Part shown: one piece after another, positions 36,341 through 45,746 of the stretch
How positions within the stretch are numbered: position 1 is the stretch's first letter
Layout of the letters: each line of letters starts with the position of its first letter
DNA from: Bradyrhizobium ontarionense
Lineage (GTDB): Bacteria > Pseudomonadota > Alphaproteobacteria > Rhizobiales > Xanthobacteraceae
Assembly: GCF_021088345.1 (NCBI RefSeq)
Contig: NZ_CP088156.1
Span: 7,121,001-7,185,000, forward strand
Direction of reading: 5' to 3'
DNA: 64,000 bases
Notes under the pieces: generated by a model
Seen by the model: the letters and a program-made list of their open reading frames with translations, nothing else
What the model was told of the DNA's origin: nothing
Databases searched by the model: none
Translations under genes and position numbers: made by a program

Positions 36341-37563
36341 ACCGCTGGCTGCCGTTCGAATGGATCGCCGCGGTGCGCTTCCTGCGCGACGGACGGCTGC
36401 AGACATTGTTCATCATCGGCGGCATCGCGATCGGTGTCGGTGTCATCGTCTTCATGTCGGCGATGCTGGCGGGTCTCGAGGCGAACTTCATCAAGCGCGT
36501 GCTGACCTCGCAGCCGCAGATCCAGCTGCTCACGCCGGATCAGGTCGCGCGGCCGCTGCGCAGCGGCCGCGGCGTGATCGAGGATGCCATCGTGCAGCGT
36601 CCGAGCCAGCGCGTGATCTCGATCGACCAGTGGCCGAAGATCCGCGATCAGATGCTGGCGATGTCCGAGGTGACGGCGGTGTCGCCGACGATCTCGGGCT
36701 CCGTCCTCGCCATTCGCGGCGATGCCAGCCGGGCCGTGACACTGTCCGGAATCGAGCCCGAGAGCTACTTCAAGATCGTGAAAGTGCCGGACTACATCGT
36801 GGCCGGCGAGCCGCGGCTGACCAGCGAGGACATCGTCATCGGTACCGAGCTCGCCAGGGATCTCGGTGCCGTCGTCGGCGACAAGCTCAACGTCCAGGCG
36901 GCCTCCGGCGCCAACCGCGTGCTGACCGTGACCGCGCTGGTCGACCTCGGCAGCAAGGGCGTCAATCAGCGCGCCGCCTATGTCGCGCTACGCACGGCGC
37001 AGTCGCTGCTCGGCATGGTCGGCGGCGTCACCACGATCGACATCACCGTGCGGGACATCTACGCCGCGGAGAATATTGCGCAGCGCATCCAGGCCGCCAA
37101 TGTCGTCAAGGCCGACAGCTGGATCAAGACCAATGCGCAGTTCTTCACCGCGGTGCGGGCGCAGGAGACTTCCAACACGCTGATCCGCGTGTTCGTCGCG
37201 CTCTCAGTTGCGTTCGGCATCGCCGCCGTGCTGATCGTCTCGGTGATTCAGCGCTCCAAGGAGATCGGCATCCTGCGTGCGATGGGCACCTCGCGCGGCC
37301 AGATCCTGCGCGTGTTCCTGCTGCAGGGCGGGCTGCTCGGCTTCATCGGCTCGCTGTTCGGCGCTGCGATGGGCGCGGGCGCGCTGATTTATTGGCACGC
37401 GGTGCAGCGGCAGGCTGATGGTTCGGAGTTGTTTCCCTTGATCCTGGAGCGGCAACTGTTCGTCTACACGGCGCTGCTCGCGACGGTCACGGGACTGCTC
37501 GCCGCCACAGCGCCTGCTTTGCGCGCGGCCAAGCTCGATCCCGTGGTGGCGATCCGTGGCTGA
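36337..37563 (+). CDS. FtsX/MacB-type ABC transporter permease
   Basis: 408 residues from a GTG that overlaps the adaptor stop (GTGA). TM1 lies near 22-44 ([26 protein letters not shown]). A large periplasmic domain follows (about 50-265). Three TM segments close the protein (about 285-305, 335-360, 370-395), including [41 protein letters not shown], the FtsX-domain hallmark, and [15 protein letters not shown] at the end. Adaptor, permease and separate ATPase match DevBCA/MacAB-like exporters, which work by mechanotransmission. Cargo is unknown. Confidence 0.9.
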   Translation: MNRWLPFEWIAAVRFLRDGRLQTLFIIGGIAIGVGVIVFMSAMLAGLEANFIKRVLTSQPQIQLLTPDQVARPLRSGRGVIEDAIVQRPSQRVISIDQWPKIRDQMLAMSEVTAVSPTISGSVLAIRGDASRAVTLSGIEPESYFKIVKVPDYIVAGEPRLTSEDIVIGTELARDLGAVVGDKLNVQAASGANRVLTVTALVDLGSKGVNQRAAYVALRTAQSLLGMVGGVTTIDITVRDIYAAENIAQRIQAANVVKADSWIKTNAQFFTAVRAQETSNTLIRVFVALSVAFGIAAVLIVSVIQRSKEIGILRAMGTSRGQILRVFLLQGGLLGFIGSLFGAAMGAGALIYWHAVQRQADGSELFPLILERQLFVYTALLATVTGLLAATAPALRAAKLDPVVAIRG

Positions 37564-38239
37564 GGAAATCCTGCGTCTGGAGAAGGTCTGCAAGGCCTAC
37601 AATGTCGGGATGCCGACCGAGACCGAGGTGCTGCACGATATCGACCTCAAGGTCGACCGCGGCGAGTTCGTTGCGCTGATCGGCCCGTCCGGCTCCGGCA
37701 AGAGCACCTTGCTCAACATCGTCGGCCTCCTGGATCGGCCAACCTCCGGCCGCCTGACGATCAGGGGCCGCGATACGGCTTCGCTGGACGACACCGAGCT
37801 CACCCATTTGCGCGGCCACACGATCGGATTCATCTTCCAGTATCACCTCCTGATCTCCGCCTTCACCGCCAGGGAGAACGTGATGATGCCGCTGCTGGTG
37901 GATCGCGGCTTTCCGAGCGGGGAGATCGAAGCGCGGGCGTCCAGGCTCCTGGACCAGGTGGGTCTGGCAAAATTCGCCGACAATCTCGCGACCAACATGT
38001 CGGGCGGCCAGCAGCAGCGCGTCGCGGTGGCGCGCGCGCTGGCAATGAGCCCGGACCTGGTGCTGGCCGACGAGCCGACCGGCAACCTCGACACCAAGTC
38101 CGCTGATGCCGTTTTCGACCTGATGCGACAGGTCAACCGGGACATCGGCACGAGCTTCCTCCTGGTCACCCACAACCTCGATTTGGCCCGGCGCTGTGAC
38201 CGCATCATCGAGGTTGTCGACGGCCGCATTCAGGCCTGA
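37556..38239 (+). CDS. ABC transporter ATP-binding protein (LolD/MacB type)
   Basis: 227 residues from a GTG that lies inside the last codons of the permease gene (8-nt overlap). Walker A is [12 protein letters not shown], the Q-loop is in [10 protein letters not shown], the signature is [17 protein letters not shown], Walker B is [12 protein letters not shown], and the switch His is in LVTHNLDL. Sequence and size put it in the LolD/MacB/DevA branch. It energises the permease next door. It ends the three-gene operon. Confidence 0.94.
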   Translation: MAEEILRLEKVCKAYNVGMPTETEVLHDIDLKVDRGEFVALIGPSGSGKSTLLNIVGLLDRPTSGRLTIRGRDTASLDDTELTHLRGHTIGFIFQYHLLISAFTARENVMMPLLVDRGFPSGEIEARASRLLDQVGLAKFADNLATNMSGGQQQRVAVARALAMSPDLVLADEPTGNLDTKSADAVFDLMRQVNRDIGTSFLLVTHNLDLARRCDRIIEVVDGRIQA

Positions 38240-38318
38240 GACCGTCCCGATACGAGGGCTCTGCCGCCGAGGGATACGGCTTCGATCGTAGATTCGCCGC
38301 CGTTTCGTGCTCACTGGG

Positions 38319-38384
38319 GCTGCCCCGGTCGATGCGCCGTCAGAAGCGGATCGCCGGGGTAGTCCGATCCGCTGCCGGGGCGGC
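38319..38384 (+). other. Nested stem-loop after the ABC operon
   Basis: Outer arms GCTGCCCCGG (38319-38328) and CCGGGGCGGC (38375-38384) pair with one G-U; inside, GCGGATCG (38346-38353) pairs exactly with CGATCCGC (38365-38372). A few bases later come four T residues. It could be the operon terminator or part of a purA leader. Confidence 0.45.
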
Positions 38385-38431
38385 ATGAAATTTTGGGGCT
38401 TATCAAAGGCTTGGTGGCGCTCTTGTGTGCT

Positions 38432-38556
38432 CCGACGGCCCGTTCTTGCTTGCCTAGCCCGGCAGCTTCCTTTATCCGGTGGGGCGCCTCGCAAGCGAGC
38501 GGTCCCGGCCGCGATTTGGGCTGGGCGCATGGTTGGCTAGGCGGGCCCCTCATCGG
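38432..38556 (+). other. Long imperfect hairpin upstream of purA
   Basis: Arms pair in register over 125 nt: CCGA with TCGG, GGCCC with GGGCC, GCCTAGCC with GGCTAGGC, around an open centre and the apical CTCGC/GCGAG stem. It lies 60 nt before ATG 38617 and could be an untranslated leader or small RNA. I found no match in memory. Confidence 0.35.
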
Positions 38557-38616
38557 AAGCGATATCGTTCGAGCCGATCGTGCTGTTTTGGATCTTGGCA
38601 GAGGAAAGAGCTGCGA

Positions 38617-39909
38617 ATGGCTAACGTGGTCGTCGTCGGCGCCCAATGGGGCGACGAGGGGAAGGGCAAGATCGTCGATTGGCTGTCGGAGCAGGCCGAC
38701 ATCGTCGTGCGCTTCCAGGGCGGCCATAATGCTGGCCATACCCTCGTCATCAACGGTGCGACCTACAAGCTCGCGCTGCTGCCCTCCGGCGTGTTGCGCT
38801 CGGGCAAGCTGTCGGTGATCGGCAACGGCGTCGTGTTCGATCCCCAGGCTTTTCTCGACGAGGTTGGCAAGCTGCAGGCACAAGGCGTCGCCATCAATCC
38901 GGACAATCTGCGCGTGGCCGAGAACGTCACCCTGATCCTGCCGCTGCATCGTGAGCTCGACGCGCTGCGGGAATCGGCGAATGCCGCGACCGCGATCGGC
39001 ACCACCCGCCGCGGCATCGGCCCGGCCTATGAGGACAAGGTCGGCCGTCGCGCGATTCGGCTGATGGATCTCGCCGATCTCGATACGCTACCCCACAAGA
39101 TCGACCGCCTGCTCGCCCATCACAACGCGCTGCGCCGGGGCCTTGGGCTGGAGCAGATCGACGGCCAGGAGATCCTGCGTGAGCTGACGGCCTTTGCGCC
39201 GCAGCTGCTGCCCTATGCGGAAACGGTCTGGCGGCTGCTCGACATCAAGCGCCGCGAAGGCAAGCGGATGCTGTTCGAGGGCGCCCAGGGCGCCCTGCTC
39301 GATGTCGACCACGGCACCTACCCTTACGTGACTTCGTCAAACACCGTGGCGGCGCAGGCCGCGACGGGATCCGGCCTCGGGCCGGGGGCGATCGGCTACG
39401 TGCTCGGCCTGTGCAAGGCCTATACGACCCGGGTCGGGCAGGGGCCGTTTCCGACGGAGCAGGACAACGACATCGGCCGCAAGATCGGCGAGCGTGGTCG
39501 CGAGTTCGGAACGAACACGGGCCGGCCGCGTCGTTGCGGCTGGTTCGATGCGGTCCTGGTCCGGCAGGCGGTGCGAACCTGCGGCATCAACGGTCTTGCG
39601 CTGACCAAGCTGGACATTCTCGATGGTTTCGACACGATCGAGGTGTGTACCGGCTATCGGCTGGACGGTAAGGAGATCGATCATTTCCCGGCAGGTGAGG
39701 GGGCGCAGGCCCGGGTCGTACCGATCTACGAGACGATCGAAGGCTGGAAACAGCCGACCGCCAATGCGCGCTCCTGGGCCGATCTGCCGGCGCAGGCCAT
39801 CAAATACGTCCGGCGCATCGAGGAACTGGTGGGTTGCCCGATTGCGCTGCTTTCCACCAGCCCCGAACGCGAGGATACTATTCTGGTCCAGAATCCCTTC
39901 GAGGCGTGA
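38617..39909 (+). CDS. purA: Adenylosuccinate synthetase
   Basis: 430 residues from ATG 38617 with GAGGAAAG upstream; the ORF could open earlier at 38479 but that portion is non-coding in character. It joins IMP and aspartate with GTP to give adenylosuccinate, the first step to AMP. GDEGKGK near residue 12 is the P-loop, GGHNAGHT carries the catalytic His, [12 protein letters not shown] and the [22 protein letters not shown] signature region follow, and [10 protein letters not shown] and TKLDILDGF complete the base site. It is full length. It is monocistronic with a long, structured upstream region. Confidence 0.97.
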   Translation: MANVVVVGAQWGDEGKGKIVDWLSEQADIVVRFQGGHNAGHTLVINGATYKLALLPSGVLRSGKLSVIGNGVVFDPQAFLDEVGKLQAQGVAINPDNLRVAENVTLILPLHRELDALRESANAATAIGTTRRGIGPAYEDKVGRRAIRLMDLADLDTLPHKIDRLLAHHNALRRGLGLEQIDGQEILRELTAFAPQLLPYAETVWRLLDIKRREGKRMLFEGAQGALLDVDHGTYPYVTSSNTVAAQAATGSGLGPGAIGYVLGLCKAYTTRVGQGPFPTEQDNDIGRKIGERGREFGTNTGRPRRCGWFDAVLVRQAVRTCGINGLALTKLDILDGFDTIEVCTGYRLDGKEIDHFPAGEGAQARVVPIYETIEGWKQPTANARSWADLPAQAIKYVRRIEELVGCPIALLSTSPEREDTILVQNPFEA

Positions 39910-39945
39910 CGGGACCCGACAGCTGAGCGCGCGAATTGAGTTGAT

Positions 39946-41604
39946 ATGGCCGACTACTACCCGCTGATAGCCCGTGCCATTGCCGGATTGGACCCCAACG
40001 CTCCCGGCGAGAGCCGGCGCGCGCTTTATGAGCGGGCTCGGGCGGCGCTGATCGCTCAACTCCGCAGCGTTCAGCCGCCGCTGAGCGAATCCGAGATCAC
40101 CCGCGAGCGGCTGTCGCTCGAGGAAGCCGTCCGCAAGGTCGAGGCCGAGGCAGCCCAGCGCGCCCGTGAGGCGCAACGCGCAGCCAGCGGCAATGCGCGT
40201 CCTGGCGACGCCCTGCGGCGAGCCGGCGCGCGCAATCCTGAGGCGCCGGCGGCGCCAGCGGCTCAGCCAGGCGCCACGCCGGACCAGGGTGCAGCCCCGG
40301 CGGCACCTCGGCCGCGGCCCGCGGCGCCACCGCCTGCGCCCGCGCGCAACGAGCGTCCGGCGCTCGGAAGCGAGCCGGCAGAAGCGCGGCCAAATCGTCC
40401 TCAGCGGTCCGAGCCGCCTCCCGCCGCCGGAGCGCCTGCCGTGCCGCCGCGGCCTCAGCCGCCGCAGGCTCCCTCGCCGCAGGATGCCTCCGCGCCGCCG
40501 GCGCGCGAGCGTCCGGCTGCCCCACGTCGCGGGCAGGATAACGGCAACGCGGCGTCGTCGCCGGCGATGCGCGGGTTCCGCGACATCACGGCCGACGTCG
40601 ACGATCTCGGCAAGGCCGCAGCGCAGGCCAACCGGGCCGCGCGCAAGACCTACGCCAATGTTCCGGCCACCGATCTCGACCGGCTCGAGCCGGACGATGA
40701 TGATCCTCCGCCGTTGCCCGAGGCGCCCTATTCCTATGACGAATCCGTCCAGGAGGCTGAGCGCTACGCGCTGCCCGCCACCTCGACCCGCCAGCGGGGC
40801 GGTGCGGATCGGGAGCGTGAGGCCAAGAAGAAGCCGGAGCGTAGCGGCTCGACCTTCCCGTTCAAGGCCGCCATCGCCGCCGGTATCGTGCTGATCCTGA
40901 TCGGTGCCGGTATCCTGTGGGGCCGGCCGCTGGTCGGTGCCGTCACCGGCCTGTTCAGATCGACTTCGACCGTCGAAGCACCGAAGGACACTGGTGCGCC
41001 GCTCAGCAAGCCGAAGATCACCGACCGGGTTGGTCAGTCGCCGTCCTCGGATCAGATCGCGCCGGTCGCGCAGCGCGTCGTGCTCTATGACGAGGATCCC
41101 GGCGATCCCAAGGGCAAGCAATATATCGGCTCGGTGGTCTGGCGCACCGAGCAGATCAAGGCGACGGGGACGCAGAAGGCCGACATCGCCGTGCGCGCCG
41201 ACATCGAGATTCCTGATCGCAAGTTCAAGATGACGATGTCGTTCCGTCGCAACACCGACACCTCGCTGCCGGCGAGCCATACGGCCGAGCTGACGTTCAT
41301 CCTGCCCCAGGATTTCTCGGGCGGCGGTGTCGGCAACGTCCCGGGCATCCTGATGAAGTCCAACGAGCAGGCGCGCGGCACGCCGCTGGCCGGCCTCGCG
41401 GTCAAGGTCACCGACGGCTTCTTCCTGGTCGGCCTGTCCAATGTCGATGCCGACCGGACCCGCAACGTGCAGCTCCTGAAGGAGCGCTCCTGGTTCGATG
41501 TGCCCCTGGTCTATACCAATCAGCGGCGGGCGATCATCGCGATCGAGAAGGGCGCGCCCGGCGAGCGCGCCTTCAACGACGCATTCGCGCTGTGGGGGGA
41601 TTGA
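39946..41604 (+). CDS. Membrane-anchored protein of unknown function with Pro/Ala-rich linker
   Basis: 552 residues. The N-terminal part (1-75, ADYYPLIARAIAGLDPNAPGESRRALYERARAAL) is an ordered helical region, then comes a Pro/Ala/Arg-rich linker (about 80-195). A second acidic region (about 205-300) precedes one membrane segment near 306-333 (FPFKAAIAAGIVLILIGAGILWG). The C-terminal domain (about 370-552: RVVLYDEDPGDPKG; SAVWR-like SVVWRTEQIK; FILPQDFSGGGVGNVPGILMK) should face the periplasm. The gene follows purA by 36 nt and is probably cotranscribed. No enzyme motif was seen. Confidence 0.7.
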   Translation: MADYYPLIARAIAGLDPNAPGESRRALYERARAALIAQLRSVQPPLSESEITRERLSLEEAVRKVEAEAAQRAREAQRAASGNARPGDALRRAGARNPEAPAAPAAQPGATPDQGAAPAAPRPRPAAPPPAPARNERPALGSEPAEARPNRPQRSEPPPAAGAPAVPPRPQPPQAPSPQDASAPPARERPAAPRRGQDNGNAASSPAMRGFRDITADVDDLGKAAAQANRAARKTYANVPATDLDRLEPDDDDPPPLPEAPYSYDESVQEAERYALPATSTRQRGGADREREAKKKPERSGSTFPFKAAIAAGIVLILIGAGILWGRPLVGAVTGLFRSTSTVEAPKDTGAPLSKPKITDRVGQSPSSDQIAPVAQRVVLYDEDPGDPKGKQYIGSVVWRTEQIKATGTQKADIAVRADIEIPDRKFKMTMSFRRNTDTSLPASHTAELTFILPQDFSGGGVGNVPGILMKSNEQARGTPLAGLAVKVTDGFFLVGLSNVDADRTRNVQLLKERSWFDVPLVYTNQRRAIIAIEKGAPGERAFNDAFALWGD

Positions 41605-41643
41605 CCAGCAGCGTTGGCCGATCGGCGCGGCAGGAGGTTTGGC

Positions 41644-42066
41644 ATGAAGCGTTATCTGATCTTCGTTGCCGTGGGCCCGGCGTTGGGCGGCTTCGCGCTG
41701 CTCCTCGTCACGACCTACTTGTCCGGCTACTGGACCGACACCAATCCGGGCGAAGTGGCCAAGCTGTTCAAGGTCTTCGTCACTTCGCTGCAGTACAGCT
41801 ATCTGTTCGGCTTCCTGCCGGCGCTGATGATGTGCGCGATCGACGACATCCTGTTTCACGTCAGGCGCATCCCGCCGACGCTGCGGATGCTCCTGGTCGG
41901 CGGCATCGCCTTCCTGCTCGCCGCCTTCAACTATGCCTCGCATGGCTCCGACTATGGTGTCATGCAGTGGATCCTCTACGGCCTCGTCGGCTTCATTCCG
42001 GCCACGGTGTCCTCCTGGCTGGTTCATAAATTCGTCCAGGAGCCGCAACCGGCGACTGCGAACTGA
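41644..42066 (+). CDS. Four-helix integral membrane protein of unknown function
   Basis: 140 residues from ATG 41644 with AGGAGG upstream. Four hydrophobic segments: about 4-26 (LIFVAVGPALGGFALLLVTTYL), 51-70 (YSYLFGFLPALMMCAIDDIL), 80-100 (LLVGGIAFLLAAFNYAS) and 108-130 (WILYGLVGFIPATVSSWLVH). It resembles the DUF5413-type proteins of rhizobia, an uncertain match from memory. The 39-nt gap from the preceding gene suggests a purA-distal operon. Confidence 0.7.
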   Translation: MKRYLIFVAVGPALGGFALLLVTTYLSGYWTDTNPGEVAKLFKVFVTSLQYSYLFGFLPALMMCAIDDILFHVRRIPPTLRMLLVGGIAFLLAAFNYASHGSDYGVMQWILYGLVGFIPATVSSWLVHKFVQEPQPATAN

Positions 42067-42093
42067 GCCGCCGGCTGCGCCGCGCGCGCCGCC

Positions 42094-42342
42094 CTATCTG
42101 CCGTTCCCGCGGCAGCGGCCGCCCGGGCCGATGTGGAAGCCGCGCGGGCAGGCGTGCGCTGCCGGATTGGCGAAGTTGCGCCGGCACCCGCCATAGGGGC
42201 CCCGATGCCAACCCGGGCCGCATCCGCCGGCCACCTGGATGACAGCGGCCTGCGGTCCGGTCTTGATCGCAGCCAGCGGCATCGCGGATGCACTGACGGT
42301 CAGAATTCCCAAGAGGATCGTACTGGTGATGATGGTTCGCAT
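42094..42342 (-). CDS. Small secreted Gly/Cys-rich protein (GCG_CRPN type)
   Basis: 82 residues from the ATG at 42342, with GGAG upstream; a longer ORF start at 42423 would mask the signal peptide (TIITSTILLGILTVSASAMP). The mature part contains CGPGWHRGPYGGCRRN and CPRGFHIGPGGRCRGNGR, the GCGPG-HRGPYGGC form of a rhizobial secreted family. Its four Cys residues could form two disulfides. The role is unknown. Confidence 0.75.
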   Translation of the reverse strand: MRTIITSTILLGILTVSASAMPLAAIKTGPQAAVIQVAGGCGPGWHRGPYGGCRRNFANPAAHACPRGFHIGPGGRCRGNGR

Positions 42343-42391
42343 CGTTGATCTCCGTTGGATGAGAGAAGTCGCCGCGTAGCTGTGAGCCAAA

Positions 42392-42637
42392 TTAGCCACC
42401 TGCCGCGAATGCGATGCCGGCACGCACCTCGCCGATCGCCTGATCGATCAACTCCAATGCGCGCTCACGATGCCCGCCCTTGTTCGGGGTCGCCTGAGCG
42501 AGTTCGGCGCGCGCAGACTGCAGCATCGTGACGGTTGCAGTCATGTGCGGCTGCGCACCAAGCGCGTAGCCGATCCCGATGCCGACCGTGAGGGCGGCGC
42601 CGAGGCCGAGCTTGCGGGCAGCGGAAGACATGTTCAT
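42392..42637 (-). CDS. Small membrane-anchored or secreted protein of unknown function
   Basis: 81 residues. A hydrophobic N-terminal segment at about 9-27 (LGLGAALTVGIGIGYALGA) may be an uncleaved anchor or a signal. The rest is a helix-prone stretch (VTMLQSARAELAQA, then GHRERALELIDQAIGEVRAG), a pattern of short periplasmic helical hairpins. AAGGAGAG precedes the start. It is in the same direction as the GCG_CRPN-type gene downstream, 49 nt after its stop. Confidence 0.65.
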   Translation of the reverse strand: MNMSSAARKLGLGAALTVGIGIGYALGAQPHMTATVTMLQSARAELAQATPNKGGHRERALELIDQAIGEVRAGIAFAAGG

Positions 42638-42892
42638 TTCATTCTCTCCTTGCGCTCATGGCTGTCGACTTGGAAGCTTGGGGTCCGCACCGACAATTCG
42701 GGATGCGTCCGGCCGCATCGGTAGTTGAACCAATTGCCCCTGTCTTGGACTAACCGGCACGAACGGGCTTGCGATTTGGACTGGTCGGCGCTCTCGACCT
42801 CCTCTTGATGGCCCGTGGGGATTTCAGCGGCGGTTCATCCTGCCGCTGCCACATTGGTTGTGTTGCTTCGAATTTCATTTGCCTCGGGTCCG

Positions 42893-43858
42893 ATGTCGAT
42901 GACCATCGTCAGGAAAATGCTGTCGACCGACATGCTGCCGAAAGGGCTCGCCGACAGGCAGCGCTACTTGTGCTTTGCGGAATTGTTCGAGCACTTTTCC
43001 AACACCGGCGAGCTCGATCCGGCCGACGACGTGCCCTTTCGCGCCGCAATGAACGCCATCCACATCGGCACCACGTTGCTGGGCCGTTGCGACGGCACCT
43101 TCACCCGGGTGCGGCGTGAACGGCGCCAGGTGCTTGCGACCAACGACGACCGCTATTGCCTGGCGCGCAACGCCGGCAGCAGCGAAGCGACGGTCGTTCA
43201 TCGCGGACGCGAATTCTCGCTGCGGCCCGGCGCGATGGTGCTGCTCAAGCTCGATGAGCCGTTCTTCAGCGCCGATGGGTCGAGTCACAAGCGCTTCGTC
43301 AACGTGCATCTGCCGATGGTGACGCTGCGATCGATGGTGCCCGATGTCGACGACCTGGTCGGCCGGGAATTGGAGCCCGGAGGGGCGCTCTCGCTCGCCA
43401 TGGACTACGGCGAGTTGTTGCTGGCCCGCCCTTCCGCTGCCGACGAAGCGGGCCCTGCGATCGCGCAGCATCTCCTCGACTTGGCCGCGCTCGGCCTCGG
43501 TGCCCGCGGCGACCTGATGCTGAAGGCCCGACGCGGTGGCTTGCGCAGCGTTCGCCTGACCGCGGTGCTCGCGATTCTGAACACGCGCTTCAGTGAGCCG
43601 GATTTTTCGGCGCAGAAGCTCGCCGCCGCGGCCGGCCTGTCCGAGCGCTACGTCAACGACCTGCTCCACGAGGCCGGTGCCGGCTTCTCGGCCCGGCTGA
43701 ACGAGCTGCGCCTACGCAAGGCCATGGACCTGCTGGCCGGGGGAGGGCGCCGCATCAGCGATATCGCCTTTGCCTGCGGATTCAACGACCTGTCCTATTT
43801 CAACCGCTGTTTCAGGCGCCGCTTCGGGTTGACGCCGACGGGCGCGAGGGGGAAATAG
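42893..43858 (+). CDS. AraC-family transcriptional regulator
   Basis: 321 residues from ATG 42893; an in-frame GTG at 42815 would add 26 residues and neither has a clear ribosome site. The first 190 residues are a ligand/dimer region of the type found in AraC-like regulators (FSNTGELDPADDVPFRAAMNAIHIG). The C-terminal 100 residues carry two HTH motifs: FSAQKLAAAAGLSERYVNDLLHEAGAGFSARLNELRLRKAM and RRISDIAFACGFNDLSYFNRCFRRRFGLTP, the AraC signature. The effector and target genes are unknown. The small secreted genes are divergent from it and are candidates. Confidence 0.9.
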   Translation: MSMTIVRKMLSTDMLPKGLADRQRYLCFAELFEHFSNTGELDPADDVPFRAAMNAIHIGTTLLGRCDGTFTRVRRERRQVLATNDDRYCLARNAGSSEATVVHRGREFSLRPGAMVLLKLDEPFFSADGSSHKRFVNVHLPMVTLRSMVPDVDDLVGRELEPGGALSLAMDYGELLLARPSAADEAGPAIAQHLLDLAALGLGARGDLMLKARRGGLRSVRLTAVLAILNTRFSEPDFSAQKLAAAAGLSERYVNDLLHEAGAGFSARLNELRLRKAMDLLAGGGRRISDIAFACGFNDLSYFNRCFRRRFGLTPTGARGK

Positions 43859-43915
43859 CGGAGGCCCGGCGGCGGTTCGACGCAACTTGTGCCCGGGCCT
43901 GTGCGTTGCCATGTC

Positions 43916-44488
43916 ATGGGTATGCAAGACCAGATGTCCATCTCGCCCCGCCGTGCGTCCGGACGCGCCTCGCAGGCGGATTTCAACGCCAACGAGGCGC
44001 GCGGTCCCGTCATCGACCAGGACGGGCGCGAGATTCCGCAGCAAGGCCCGTTCCAGGGGTCCTTTCGTGGATCGTTCAACGGCGCCTTCCACGGCTCCGG
44101 CGGGATCCGCTTCGACTTCCAGACCGCCAATCCGTTCGGCAACCTGACCCGTGAGCAGCGCATCGCGCGGCTGGAGGCGGTGGCCAAGCTGCTCGACGTC
44201 GCCTTCGTCCTGCCCGGCACCAACATCCGCTACGGCATCGACGGGATCATCGGCCTGATCCCTGTGGTCGGCGACCTCATCGCGACCGCGCTGTCGCTGT
44301 GGCTGGTGCGCGAGGCCCGCGCGCTGGGGGCGCCCTGGCATGTCATCACGCGCATGCTCGGCAACGTCGCGGTCGAAGGCGTGATCGGCATGGTGCCGGT
44401 CGCCGGCGACGCCTTCGACGTCCTGTTCCGCGCCAACATGCGCAACGCGAAGATCCTGCGGCGGTGGCTCGACGCCCAGCCGCGGTGA
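43916..44488 (+). CDS. DUF4112-family membrane protein
   Basis: 190 residues from ATG 43916; starts at 43889 (GTG) and 43922 are possible. The first 70 residues are disordered and Gly/Phe/Gln-rich (GSFRGSFNGAFHGSGG). The second part matches DUF4112: LDVAFVLPGTNIRYGIDGIIGLIPVVGDLIATALSLWLV and MLGNVAVEGVIGMVPVAGDAFDVLFRANMRN, two similar halves with IGxxPxxGD turns in membrane hairpins. No function has been shown for this family. A terminator with the opposite orientation separates it from the next gene. Confidence 0.83.
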   Translation: MGMQDQMSISPRRASGRASQADFNANEARGPVIDQDGREIPQQGPFQGSFRGSFNGAFHGSGGIRFDFQTANPFGNLTREQRIARLEAVAKLLDVAFVLPGTNIRYGIDGIIGLIPVVGDLIATALSLWLVREARALGAPWHVITRMLGNVAVEGVIGMVPVAGDAFDVLFRANMRNAKILRRWLDAQPR

Positions 44489-44520
44489 AGGGCGGAAACC
44501 GGATAAAACGAGAGCCCCAT

Positions 44521-44550
44521 AAAAAAACTGCCCCGCACGAGGCGGGGCAG
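44521..44550 (-). terminator. Intrinsic terminator of the 44577-44861 gene
   Basis: On the minus strand CTGCCCCGC pairs with GCGGGGCAG across five bases and is followed by seven T residues. It lies 27 nt beyond the stop of the minus-strand gene. Confidence 0.9.
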
Positions 44551-44576
44551 GGTGTCGTCTGATGGTCGGGCCGCCG

Positions 44577-44861
44577 TCAGGCGGCATCGGCGTCGGGCGC
44601 CTTGTCGGCCGCGCGGCGCGGCAGCGGAAACGCCTCGCTCTCGTACAGGGTGCGGATGCCGTTCTGGTCGAACCGAGCCTCCTCGACCTGCAGGTAGGCG
44701 CCATTCAGCGAATCCGACGGCAACTCCTCCATGGCGAAGCGCACCGCTTCCGCCGCGGTGCCGAACCGCCGATAGGCAAAGCCCGCGCGCTTCTTCTTGC
44801 GAATGGCGGCGGGAAACAGTTCGGCAGAGGTGTTGAAGTTGAACGGACGCAGTGGACGCAT
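44577..44861 (-). CDS. Conserved hypothetical protein, 94 residues
   Basis: The ATG at 44861 is preferred because AGAAGAGG lies upstream; the longer frame to 44927 is unlikely. The protein is soluble with no signal peptide: basic N-terminus MRPLRPFNFNTSAELFP, IRKKKRAGFAYRRFGTAAEAVRFAMEELP and an acidic-to-basic tail. The AAEAVRFAMEEL helix and the following SLNGAYLQVEEARFD segment are reminiscent of small rhizobial proteins of unknown use. A strong terminator ends it. I do not assign a function. Confidence 0.7.
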   Translation of the reverse strand: MRPLRPFNFNTSAELFPAAIRKKKRAGFAYRRFGTAAEAVRFAMEELPSDSLNGAYLQVEEARFDQNGIRTLYESEAFPLPRRAADKAPDADAA

Positions 44862-45270
44862 GGTCTGAGACCTCTTCTTATCGGCTAAGAGCGCTGACGC
44901 GAGCTTTCGAACGATCCAGCTTGGCAATGACGCCAGCGATTGCGGGGTGGAGGGCGGTCGTTGCCGCTCCAGGCGGCCCGGCCCTGCATGTCAGTTACGG
45001 CCCCTAATATAGGCTGATTTGGCAGAAATGCGAATCCTGCCGGCTCACATCGTAAATCCGGCCCACTTAACGGTCGAATGAAATATCCCTGTTTTTCAAC
45101 AACTTAATCGATCTGCAACTTGTGAATGCAGGAGAGACAGAACAGCAAAGCGAAAATCTCGCCTGCAGCGGCGGTTTTTGGACCCCTTGTGGCTTCCGGC
45201 GCCGGCCCGCCGGCGTCCCGGTACCGCCAAAAGACGGGGCCGGGCACCGGCGGCATTCGCCGCACCAGAA
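44862..45270. other. Intergenic stretch between two minus-strand genes
   Basis: About 410 nt. The part from 45000 to 45120 is AT-rich and probably holds the promoter of the 94-residue gene. Nothing else was recognised. Confidence 0.35.
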
Positions 45271-45681
45271 TCACCGCGGCTTGAGCTTCAGCGCCGCCGA
45301 ATTGATGCAGTAGCGCAGGCCCGTCGGCCCGGGACCGTCCGGAAACACGTGGCCGAGATGGCCCGAGCATTTCGAGCACAGCACCTCGGTGCGGACCATG
45401 CCGTGGCTGACATCGGTCTCCTCGTCGACATGGCTCTCGGCCGACGGCTGGGTGAAGCTCGGCCAGCCGCAACCTGAATCGAACTTGGCATCCGACTCGA
45501 ACAGCGTCTGCCCACACCCCGCGCAGACATAGGTGCCGGCCCTGTGGTCATGCTCGTACTCGCCTGTGAAGGGCCGCTCGGTCGCCTTCTCGCGCAGCAC
45601 GGCATATTGCATCGGCGTCAGCTCCTTGCGCCACTCCGTCTCGCTCTTGACGATCTTGTCGCTCGTCTTGGTGTCGCTCAT
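45271..45681 (-). CDS. msrB: Peptide-methionine (R)-S-oxide reductase
   Basis: 136 residues, soluble. Reduces the R isomer of methionine sulfoxide with thioredoxin. Two zinc-binding CxxC pairs are present (CAGC and CSKC), as well as SGCGWPSF holding the resolving Cys, [18 protein letters not shown] with the catalytic Cys, and the typical [18 protein letters not shown] opening. No signal peptide is seen, so the enzyme should be cytosolic. It lies 65 nt downstream of msrA on the same strand; the two probably form one transcript despite different cell locations. Confidence 0.96.
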   Translation of the reverse strand: MSDTKTSDKIVKSETEWRKELTPMQYAVLREKATERPFTGEYEHDHRAGTYVCAGCGQTLFESDAKFDSGCGWPSFTQPSAESHVDEETDVSHGMVRTEVLCSKCSGHLGHVFPDGPGPTGLRYCINSAALKLKPR

Positions 45682-45746
45682 TCCTCGCTCCTCCGGCGGC
45701 TACGTATGGCCGCTTCGTATCGCTGTCAGCGGACGCAGTCGTCGAC

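Noticed and set aside
38432..38556. 6S RNA upstream of purA
   Set aside because: The hairpin with an open centre recalls 6S RNA, but pairing is patchy and in this lineage 6S is expected near a zapA/5-formyltetrahydrofolate cycloligase locus.
39337..42048. Minus-strand open frame of 903 codons opposite purA and the downstream genes
   Set aside because: It mirrors purA and the Pro/Ala-rich gene; low complexity, no ribosome site, no recognisable family.
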